Shown here piece by piece: positions 5,954-11,347 of a DNA stretch of 11,347 nucleotides. Position numbers and translations under genes: made by a program. The notes beneath the pieces are model-generated. The model made no database searches, had not been told where the DNA came from, and saw only the letters and a list, made by a program, of their open reading frames with translations. Numbering within the stretch: position 1 is the first letter of the stretch; each line of letters opens with the position of its first letter. Source of the stretch: Pseudomonadota bacterium (GTDB lineage: Bacteria; Pseudomonadota; Alphaproteobacteria; Micavibrionales; Micavibrionaceae); assembly GCA_016198545.1 (NCBI GenBank), contig JACQIJ010000017.1, positions 1 to 11,347 of the forward strand, read 5' to 3'.

Positions 5954-6413
5954 AGTATTCATTCTGCGCCATGCCGAAGCGGCACCCGCCGCGGACGATT
6001 TCGAGCGCCCCCTGACGGCAAAAGGAATTGCCGATATGAAGGCGATGGCGAGGCGACTGGAGGAAGATGGGCTTTGTCCCGATCTGGTTTTATGCTCTCC
6101 CGCGAAACGGACGCGCATGACGTTGGAGAATCTGCTGCCCCGCGTTTCGGCCCGTTTTCCTGACAGGCTTTATAACGCCGATGCCGGGACTCATTATGAG
6201 GCGGTGAAAGGCGTCGACGATTCAATCGGATCGGTCATGATCATCGCGCACAATCCCGGCGTTTTTAATTTTGTGCGGTTTCTTGCCGCGCCGGGGCCGG
6301 ATGTGCCGGCGGGTTACGCGCCGGGGACGCTGACGGTTCTGGAATGCGCAGTCGGGCGGTGGACGGATTTAATGCCCGGAGAGAACAGGGTTCTGAAGGT
6401 TCTGACCGTCTGA
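5940..6413 (+). CDS. sixA: SixA-type phosphohistidine phosphatase
   Basis: This short histidine-phosphatase-superfamily protein has 157 aa from GTG 5940. It has the catalytic RHAEA (R10-H11) of this fold, the ERPLTAKG segment (22-29), CSPAKRTRMT (52-61) and the second active-site histidine H104 in AHNPG. SixA of E. coli removes phosphate from the HPt domain of ArcB and affects the nitrogen PTS; the partner here is not visible. No ATG is placed sensibly, and the long upstream frame to 5787 lies inside the kinase gene. The GTG has a good GAGGAA (5927-5932) at 7 bp and overlaps the kinase end by 14 bp, so the two are probably coupled. Its stop and that of convergent hdaA share the 7-bp palindrome TGAGTCA. 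Confidence 0.9.
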   Translation: MQPRKVFILRHAEAAPAADDFERPLTAKGIADMKAMARRLEEDGLCPDLVLCSPAKRTRMTLENLLPRVSARFPDRLYNADAGTHYEAVKGVDDSIGSVMIIAHNPGVFNFVRFLAAPGPDVPAGYAPGTLTVLECAVGRWTDLMPGENRVLKVLTV

Positions 6414-6414
6414 G

Positions 6415-7101
6415 TCATTTTTGTAGCAAAATGCGCCGGATGAGGGGGATGGATATCCCTTTTTTTTCCGCCATCGCCAGGCGGTCGGCGGCTGTCACGA
6501 GGCCATGCGCTGCGGAGAACGAGCGTTCCATCCGCGGCAATATGTAGGTCAGGACATCGTGACTTATCTGAAGTTGCCGATCGGAGAAAAGCTTGACCAG
6601 TAGCGCGGAAAGGAGTTCGTTGTCCGGCGGATCTATAGCCGCGGCAGGCGCGGCGCGCAGGCGCGATGCCAGATCGGGGAGCGCGAAATTTATGCGCTGA
6701 GGCGAGGCGCGCATCGTTAAAAGCAGGGTCCGCTTTTCTTCCTTCATGATGTTGTAGAGGTGAAACAGTACCGTCTCCGCCATGCGGTCGCCGAGCCACG
6801 GGTCGATATGGTCGAGTACCAGATGTTTTTCTTTCGCAGCAATGTCGGAAGCGTTTTGCGCCGACAGTCTGGCCGTATCTATGTGCGCCGCGCACGCCTG
6901 TTCTTTCCATACAGCCGCAAGATGCGTCTTGCCGCAGGATGCGGGGCCGTGGATCACAAGAGCGGGCGCGGGCCAGTCCGGCCAGCGATCTATCCATGCA
7001 ACGGCATTCCGGTTGCTGGGGGCAACCATGAAATCTTCCCGTCCGTGCGCGGGGCGATGTCCGAGATCGAGCGGAATTTGCGCTGTGGCGGCGGCGGTCA
7101 C
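6415..7101 (-). CDS. hdaA: HdaA-like regulator of DnaA inactivation
   Basis: This 228-aa AAA+ protein is related to DnaA domain III. In Caulobacter, HdaA with the sliding clamp stimulates ATP hydrolysis by DnaA and limits re-initiation of replication. The N-terminus carries a clamp-binding motif, QIPLDL (8-13), then HRPAHGREDFMVAPSN and WPDWPAPALVIHGPASCGKTH with Walker A at 52-59. The Walker B strand is HLVLDHID (D97), and LASRLRAAP supplies the expected box VII arginine. The C-terminal ISIPLIRRIL helix ends as in Hda proteins; there is no DNA-binding domain IV. Translation starts at GTG directly after the TAA of the AI-2E gene (TAAGTG), with AAGGAC upstream; the later ATG at residue 25 would lose the clamp motif. 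In the usual alphaproteobacterial order ppk would follow; here sixA converges instead. Confidence 0.93.
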   Translation of the reverse strand: MTAAATAQIPLDLGHRPAHGREDFMVAPSNRNAVAWIDRWPDWPAPALVIHGPASCGKTHLAAVWKEQACAAHIDTARLSAQNASDIAAKEKHLVLDHIDPWLGDRMAETVLFHLYNIMKEEKRTLLLTMRASPQRINFALPDLASRLRAAPAAAIDPPDNELLSALLVKLFSDRQLQISHDVLTYILPRMERSFSAAHGLVTAADRLAMAEKKGISIPLIRRILLQK

Positions 7102-8169
7102 TTAGTCCTTGCCTTTGTAATAGGAGCTTTTTTTATAGTGGGCGATGGCGAATGCCAGAAGAACGCCGGCAATGGCGGCCACGGGCACGGCCAGCAGCAT
7201 GCCGGTCAGGCCGAACAGCGCGCCGCCCGCCATGACGGCGAACAGGATCCACAGCGGGTGAAGGCCGACGCTTTTGCCGACAAGTTTCGGCGTAAGAAAG
7301 TAGGTCTCCAGAATCTGCCCGGCGATGAACACTCCCGCGATTTTGACAACCAGCGCCCAGCTGATTCCCTGAAAGAAGGCGGCGGCCAGACCCGCAATCA
7401 GACCGAAAGCCGTGCCCAGATAGGGAATGATGTAAAGGAGGCCCGACAGTACGCCAATGATAAAGCCGAACTTGAGATCGCAAAGCAGAAGTCCGATGCC
7501 GTAGAACAGGGCCAAGACGCAGGCGACGCTTATCTGGCCGCGCACGAAGCCTGCGATCTTTTTGTCAATCTGGCGCATCAGGTCGTGTATCGTATCGCGG
7601 CTTGCGCGGGGCAGAAGATTGTCTATCCAGTCTTTCATGTCGTCCCATTCCTTCATCATGAAAAAAGCGACAAGCGGCGTTATGATCAGCGCGCCCAGGA
7701 ATCCGGCCACCGCCTGACCGCCGTTGCCGAGACCGGCCAGAATCCCGCTGCCGGCGGTGAGAGCCTGTCCCGTATTGTCGAGAAGCAGTTTTTTCAGGGA
7801 CTCCGCATCGCCCCCGCCCAGTTTTTCCTGCGCCATCTGTATATATGGCGCGATTATGCTCCAGAGACTTTCTGTCATGGCCGGGAGCGCTTCCGCCAGT
7901 TGCCCGGCTTCACGCTGCAGCGTCGGCCAGATGAGGGCCATAAGGAGCGCTGCGAACAGAAAGAACAAGGCCAAAATCAGGGCAACGGCGCCGCCGCGGG
8001 GGAATTTCATTTTCTCCAGTCTGTCGACGACAGGGTCCAGAAGGTAGGCAATGGCCATGCCCAGAACGAAGGGGGTTAGAATACCGTTGAAAAGCCATAG
8101 AAAGGCAAGGAAGGCAGCGCAGAGGCCTGTCCAGAAAAAAATATATTTGCGGGAGGTTGGCGCCGTCAT
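7102..8169 (-). CDS. AI-2E-family transporter / PerM-like membrane protein
   Basis: This 355-aa polytopic inner-membrane protein belongs to the family named for TqsA, the E. coli AI-2 exporter; most members have no proven substrate and some act as ion/proton antiporters, so the name should not be taken as function. Hydrophobic segments lie near residues 9-28, 31-48, 58-81, 155-172, 213-230, 235-267 (probably two), 272-290 and 303-345 (probably two). A long soluble stretch lies between segments 3 and 4. Family hallmarks are LLYIIPYLGTAFG (about 246-258), TPKLVGKSVGLHPLWIL and GGALFGLTGMLLAVPVAA near the end. The C-terminus is basic (HYKKSSYYKGKD). Its ATG overlaps the DUF2066 stop as ATGA, and its stop touches the hdaA start, so the three genes are translationally coupled. 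Confidence 0.9.
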   Translation of the reverse strand: MTAPTSRKYIFFWTGLCAAFLAFLWLFNGILTPFVLGMAIAYLLDPVVDRLEKMKFPRGGAVALILALFFLFAALLMALIWPTLQREAGQLAEALPAMTESLWSIIAPYIQMAQEKLGGGDAESLKKLLLDNTGQALTAGSGILAGLGNGGQAVAGFLGALIITPLVAFFMMKEWDDMKDWIDNLLPRASRDTIHDLMRQIDKKIAGFVRGQISVACVLALFYGIGLLLCDLKFGFIIGVLSGLLYIIPYLGTAFGLIAGLAAAFFQGISWALVVKIAGVFIAGQILETYFLTPKLVGKSVGLHPLWILFAVMAGGALFGLTGMLLAVPVAAIAGVLLAFAIAHYKKSSYYKGKD

Positions 8170-9371
8170 GGTTTTTGCTGCGGCGTTGCGTATTCATTCA
8201 GGTACAAATCATAGATCAGAGGTGATGTGGGCCGCGATTCATAAGGGTTTGCCGCATCGGGGGCCGTATAGTCTACAAAGCTGATTTGCGGCGCGGTCAG
8301 GGTCATATCGGCCTGCGCCAGCGCAAGGCGGAGGCGATCCTCGCTGCCTTGAAATAACAGTTCCACATGGGCCTGCCCCGGCTTCAGCGACAGCAGGCGA
8401 ACCTCGTTTATGCCCTGAACGCGGCGGAGTCGCTGCTGCGTGTCGACCCATTCCCGCACGGTCAGGAATTTAACGCGCACCTGAAGGCTGTTGCTTTGGG
8501 CCGCGCTGACCAGCGTACGGTTTTTCCAGTCCCTTTGCAGGATTTTTTGCGCGGCCTGGACCGATCGCTCGAGAAGGGCGCCGGCGCTGTCCGTCTTTTC
8601 CGACGCAATGTTCATTTCTTCTGATCGTTCCGGTTTGCCGCGGTCGGTGCGGTATATCGCGATGCGTATTTCAGAGGGCAACTGCGTTTCGGCTGTGTCC
8701 GCAGCCCAGACAGGTGTTGCAATGACGATGACGGCTTCGCCTGCGCCATAGCGGCTTATCATGCGGTGCAGGCTTTCCTTATCATAGGTCAGCGCGTCTC
8801 CGTCGCCCATATCGGCGACGTCCTGCAAATCGCCAATGGGAACGGACAAAGGCACGAGTTCCTGTTGCTTCTGATCGGCGCGCGCCCATGCGCCAAGCCA
8901 GGGATTGTCCCTTCCCCATAAAACCATACGCGCTCCCCACTCATAGTAGGGAAGGACAAGAACCGGCTTGCTGCGGACATCGGTGTATGAGACCCCGGAT
9001 CCGGAGAGATACCCGCGCACCGCATCGCTTTTAAAACGAAACGTGTATGTCCCGACATACTGGACGGAGGAGAGCTGCTCATGGGTGATTTCAAAGTCAT
9101 TTACAAAGGCCGAGAGCGTAGAATCATCCGGCATTTTGAAGGAGGCAAGGTCCTCTTCGGGGATCATGCGTTCAGCAAGCTGGCGGAAAGCGGCCTGCTG
9201 TGCCTGTATGAAGGCCTGATCGCGCGCGGTTGTGGCGCTTTCGGCCGTCACGTCCACTTTTATGCCGGTGATGACGAATGCCGGGTCCTGCGCGGCGCGC
9301 GCAGGGGCGGCCAGAAGCGTTATAGCAAAGACCGCGCGCAGCACTCCGAAAAACCTGTAAAACTTGTTCAT
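8166..9371 (-). CDS. Exported DUF2066-domain protein
   Basis: This is a predicted periplasmic protein of 401 aa from ATG 9371. The first 27 residues form a signal peptide: basic MNKFYR, hydrophobic VLRAVFAITLLAA, then APARA-A as a signal peptidase I site near 26/27; no lipobox cysteine is present. The mature part begins FVITGIKVDVTAESATTARDQ (shown in part: TGIKVDVTA), followed by FRQLAERM (about 63-70), the recurrent DUF2066 start, and later RSKPVLVLPYYEWG and a repeat-like LRRVQGINEVRLLSLKPGQA. The function of DUF2066 is unknown; linkage to hdaA and purM is common in alphaproteobacteria as I recall. An ATG at 9407 in the same frame would add 12 residues ahead of the signal peptide and lies across the promoter, so it is less likely. 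It is the first gene of the operon leading to hdaA. Confidence 0.88.
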   Translation of the reverse strand: MNKFYRFFGVLRAVFAITLLAAPARAAQDPAFVITGIKVDVTAESATTARDQAFIQAQQAAFRQLAERMIPEEDLASFKMPDDSTLSAFVNDFEITHEQLSSVQYVGTYTFRFKSDAVRGYLSGSGVSYTDVRSKPVLVLPYYEWGARMVLWGRDNPWLGAWARADQKQQELVPLSVPIGDLQDVADMGDGDALTYDKESLHRMISRYGAGEAVIVIATPVWAADTAETQLPSEIRIAIYRTDRGKPERSEEMNIASEKTDSAGALLERSVQAAQKILQRDWKNRTLVSAAQSNSLQVRVKFLTVREWVDTQQRLRRVQGINEVRLLSLKPGQAHVELLFQGSEDRLRLALAQADMTLTAPQISFVDYTAPDAANPYESRPTSPLIYDLYLNEYATPQQKP

Positions 9372-9378
9372 GAAGGAA

Positions 9379-9407
9379 TATATATAGGCTGGCGAAGCAG
9401 GATGCAA
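9379..9407 (-). promoter_or_regulatory. Candidate promoter of the DUF2066-hdaA operon (leaderless geometry)
   Basis: On the minus strand TTGCAT (9402-9407) and TATATA (9379-9384) are spaced by 17 bp. The -10 box ends 7 bp before the ATG at 9371, so the mRNA should start at or near the AUG; no Shine-Dalgarno is present. The alternating run ATATATATA (9378-9386) is palindromic and also reads as a -10 on the plus strand, so it may serve purM in the opposite direction. The whole purM/DUF2066 gap is only 52 bp. Confidence 0.5.
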
Positions 9408-9423
9408 AACGAAAGGATATGGT

Positions 9424-10548
9424 GTGCGGAATTATAAGGAAAACCACGCCGATTCGGCCTATGCGGCGGCAGGGGTGAATTACGACTCGCTCGATGCCTT
9501 CAAACGCCTCTGCCAGCATGCGGCCTCCACCACCAAGGAATCATTAAGTCCCGGCTTTGCCGAGCCACCCCATATCCGGGGCGAAAGCGCCTATCTGGTG
9601 GAACACGGCGATTCCTTCCTGGCCCATGTCGAGGAAGGGCTGGGAACCAAAAATCTTGTCGCCGACGCGGTGAAGGATTTTGTGAAGCGCCCCTACTATG
9701 CCATAGGCATCGATACCGTGGGGGCCATCGTCAACGACCTCGTCACGGTCGGCGCCTTGCCGGTGGCGATTGCGATGCATGCGGGCGTGGGCAGCGGCGC
9801 GTGGTTCGACGACGCGGCGCGGGCGCAGGATCTTGTCGATGGTTTTGCGGAAGGTTGCCGCCGGTCCGGCGCGGTCTGGGGCGGCGGGGAAACCCCGGCG
9901 CTCAAGGATGTCATCAATCCCGGCGCGGTCGTTTTGGCCGGTTCGGCCATGGGAATCGTGACCCCTAAAACGCGTCGTATTTCCGGAAAGATAAAGGCAG
10001 GCGATAAAATCGTCATGTTGGCCAGCAGCGGCATCCATGCCAACGGAATTACGTTCTGCCGCAAGATCGCGGCTGAGCATACGGACGGCTATCGCGCGCG
10101 GCTATCTGACGGCACGACGTTCGGCGAAGCCCTGATGCGGCCGACAGTTTTATACGCCCGGTTCATCCGCGATTTGCTGGAAAGGGGGATAGTTCCCTTC
10201 TATGCCGTCAATGTAACGGGCCACGGGTGGCGGAAGCTCATGCGCCTTGATGCGCCGGTGCGCTACAGGATCAACGTCACGCCGCCGGTATCGCCGTTGT
10301 TCCGTTTCCTGATGGATCGGGGCGGCCTTTCCGAGCGCGAGGCATATGCCACTTTCAATATGGGAGGAGGTTTTGCCGTTTATGTCGATAAAGGAGACGT
10401 TGCGGACGTCCTGCGGATTGCGGAAAGCGGCGGGTACGAGGCTTGGGAGGCCGGCGTCATAGAGGACGGCGATCGCAGCATCAAAATCGCCGGTAAAGAC
10501 ATCTTTTACGATGGCTCCGCGCTGAATATACGTCCGGAAGGCCAATAG
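9424..10548 (+). CDS. PurM-like AIR synthase-related protein (divergent clade)
   Basis: PurM converts FGAM and ATP to AIR, the fifth step of purine synthesis. This 374-aa protein has the PurM fold landmarks in altered form: AYAAAGVNYDSLD (12-24), EGLGTKNLVAD (71-81) for the usual GVGTKL, IGIDTVGAIVNDLVTVGA (94-111), WGGGETPALKD (152-162) for VGGETAEMPG, ASSGIHANGITFCRK (200-214), VNVTGHGWRKLMR (262-274) for AHITGGG, and ATFNMGGGFAVYV (309-321). It is longer than classical PurM (about 345) and belongs to what databases usually call AIR synthase-related protein. The neighbour purN, 1 bp downstream, argues that it serves purine synthesis, but a separate classical purM elsewhere cannot be excluded. 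The GTG start has AAAGGA (9412-9417) at 6 bp. It shares a 52-bp upstream region with the divergent DUF2066 gene. Confidence 0.85.
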   Translation: MRNYKENHADSAYAAAGVNYDSLDAFKRLCQHAASTTKESLSPGFAEPPHIRGESAYLVEHGDSFLAHVEEGLGTKNLVADAVKDFVKRPYYAIGIDTVGAIVNDLVTVGALPVAIAMHAGVGSGAWFDDAARAQDLVDGFAEGCRRSGAVWGGGETPALKDVINPGAVVLAGSAMGIVTPKTRRISGKIKAGDKIVMLASSGIHANGITFCRKIAAEHTDGYRARLSDGTTFGEALMRPTVLYARFIRDLLERGIVPFYAVNVTGHGWRKLMRLDAPVRYRINVTPPVSPLFRFLMDRGGLSEREAYATFNMGGGFAVYVDKGDVADVLRIAESGGYEAWEAGVIEDGDRSIKIAGKDIFYDGSALNIRPEGQ

Positions 10549-10549
10549 A

Positions 10550-11152
10550 ATGCGAAAGATCGGTCTAGGCATTCTGATTTCCGGCCGCGGCAGCAATATG
10601 GACGCTTTGATCCGTGCGTGTGAACAACCGGATTTTCCGGCTTTCGTTTCGGTGGTCATTTCCAACAGGCCGGATGCGCCGGGGCTAAAAAAGGCCGAAG
10701 GCAGGGGGATTGCCACTTCTGTCGTCGATCACGAGAAATATCCGGATCGCGCGGATTTTGAAAAAAATTTGCAAAAGATCCTGGATGCGCATCCTGTTGA
10801 TCTGATTTGCCTGGCCGGGTTCATGCGGATACTGGGGGCGGCGTTCATCCGTCCGTGGGAGGGGAGAATTATAAATATTCACCCTTCATTGCTGCCGGAC
10901 TACAAGGGGCTGCAAACGCACGAGAGAGTTATCGCCGACGAAAAAAAAGAAAGCGGATGCACCGTGCATCACGTCATTCCGGCGATGGATGAGGGGTCCG
11001 TGATTGTCCAGAAAAAGGTTCCTGTGCTGGCAGGGGATACGCCTGCCATGCTGGCTGCGCGGGTGCTGGAAAAGGAGCATGAAGCCTATCCCGAGGCCGT
11101 CAGGATACTGGCAGGAAAATTAAAGGGCAGACAAAAAGTTGGAATTGCATGA
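10550..11152 (+). CDS. purN: Phosphoribosylglycinamide formyltransferase
   Basis: PurN transfers a formyl group from 10-formyl-tetrahydrofolate to GAR, the third step of purine synthesis, in the cytoplasm. The 200-aa protein has the phosphate-binding ILISGRGSNMDAL (8-20), the folate-site DLICLAGFMRIL (84-95), and the catalytic triad N109 and H111 (IINIHPSLLP) plus D147 (PAMDEGSV), matching N106, H108 and D144 of E. coli with a shift of three. Length is normal. A GLQTHERVI segment replaces the more usual GLHTHERAL. Its ATG lies 1 bp after the purM-like stop, so the two are cotranslated. The end is basic (KLKGRQKVGIA). No terminator is seen before the next gene. Confidence 0.97.
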   Translation: MRKIGLGILISGRGSNMDALIRACEQPDFPAFVSVVISNRPDAPGLKKAEGRGIATSVVDHEKYPDRADFEKNLQKILDAHPVDLICLAGFMRILGAAFIRPWEGRIINIHPSLLPDYKGLQTHERVIADEKKESGCTVHHVIPAMDEGSVIVQKKVPVLAGDTPAMLAARVLEKEHEAYPEAVRILAGKLKGRQKVGIA

Positions 11153-11179
11153 TTTTTATCATGTGTAGTACCATCATGT
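11148..11179. repeat. Short hairpin and ATCATGT direct repeat upstream of the oxidase subunit gene
   Basis: CATGAT-TTTT-ATCATG (11148-11163) is a perfect 6-bp inverted repeat overlapping the purN stop. Its right arm recurs as ATCATGT at 11173-11179, 15 bp after the copy at 11158. There is no T-run after the stem, so it is not a normal terminator; it could be an operator for the next gene or chance in AT-rich sequence. TTGCAT (11145-11150) with TACCAT (11169-11174), 18 bp apart, is a possible weak promoter in the same place. Confidence 0.3.
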
Positions 11180-11200
11180 TAACGCAAAAGGAGTATAGAT

Positions 11201-11347
11201 ATGGCGCATAAATCCACAGCATTCGATGTCGATCCTAAAGAAGTCGAGCGTGCCCAGGACATGTGGGCAAGTTTTACGGCCCTCATCAAATGGAGTACGG
11301 TTGCTACCGTTGTTTCCATGATTTTGCTGGCAGCCGTCCTGTTGTAG
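11201..11347 (+). CDS. aa3-type cytochrome c oxidase subunit IV, alphaproteobacterial small type
   Basis: This complete 48-aa gene ends with TAG at the last base of the window. It starts MAHKSTAFDVDPKEVERAQD, then MWASFTALIKWSTVAT and a single transmembrane helix of about 20 residues to the C-terminus (VVSMILLAAVLL). The pattern of a short acidic head, an aromatic-containing W.SF..L.KW segment and one helix is that of the small bacterial aa3 oxidase subunit IV, first seen in the Paracoccus oxidase structure, where it is a peripheral single-helix subunit of unclear necessity. A good Shine-Dalgarno AAAAGGAG (11186-11193) lies 7 bp before the ATG. It follows purN by 48 bp. From memory this gene often lies before pntA transhydrogenase genes in alphaproteobacteria, so those may lie downstream. 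Similarity of such a short protein is moderate evidence. Confidence 0.78.
   Translation: MAHKSTAFDVDPKEVERAQDMWASFTALIKWSTVATVVSMILLAAVLL

Noticed and set aside
6760..8079. Plus-strand open frame of 439 codons across hdaA and the AI-2E gene
   Set aside because: It crosses two real genes on the other strand, is rich in Gly/His/Gln as expected from antisense codons, and shows no domain.
7102..8169. Quorum-sensing (AI-2) export role for the membrane protein
   Set aside because: The family name comes from one member; no luxS or lsr gene is near, and most members have other or unknown substrates.

Overview
The window reads as chromosomal DNA of an alphaproteobacterium with moderate GC. The evidence is a set of genes typical of that class: an AspRS of the 'RADRSPGEFYQ' type, an HdaA-like DnaA regulator with an N-terminal clamp-binding motif, a DUF2066 lipoprotein-free exported protein, and a 48-residue aa3 oxidase subunit IV at the right edge. 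Order and genus cannot be fixed from this window. Coding density is very high. No stretch over about 110 bp lacks a gene, and I see no tRNA, rRNA, CRISPR array, insertion sequence or convincing intrinsic terminator.

Layout from the left. The 5' half of aspS runs leftward off the edge (1-856). A small accessory-looking cluster follows: an HxlR-family regulator (leftward) divergent from a cysteine-rich VOC/PhnB-like protein and a TfoX N-terminal-domain protein, with two inverted repeats in the 103 bp between regulator and VOC gene. RNase D (rnd) comes next. It converges on an OtsB-like HAD phosphatase, which is itself divergent from a three-gene set: a stand-alone mannose-6-phosphate-isomerase-type cupin, a Mak-like ROK fructokinase/mannokinase, and a SixA-type histidine phosphatase. 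SixA converges on a tightly coupled leftward operon of DUF2066 protein, AI-2E-family membrane protein and hdaA. Divergent from DUF2066 is an atypical AIR-synthase (purM-like) gene followed by purN, then the oxidase subunit IV gene, which ends exactly at the window edge.

Functional reading. The right part is a housekeeping block: purine synthesis, envelope/export, and DnaA inactivation. From memory, many alphaproteobacteria carry purN-purM-(DUF2066)-(AI-2E)-hdaA-ppk-ppx-rnd-aspS. Here the slot between hdaA and rnd holds sugar-phosphate genes and sixA instead of ppk-ppx, and the rnd/aspS junction holds the HxlR/VOC/TfoX insert. The accessory content is therefore concentrated at about 950-2357 and 3457-6413.

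No obviously new machinery is visible. The best leads are: the sugar-phosphate module with its altered OtsB-like phosphatase; the divergent PurM; the AspRS with non-discriminating signature residues; and three promoters whose -10 boxes sit so close to the start codon that the mRNAs should be leaderless.
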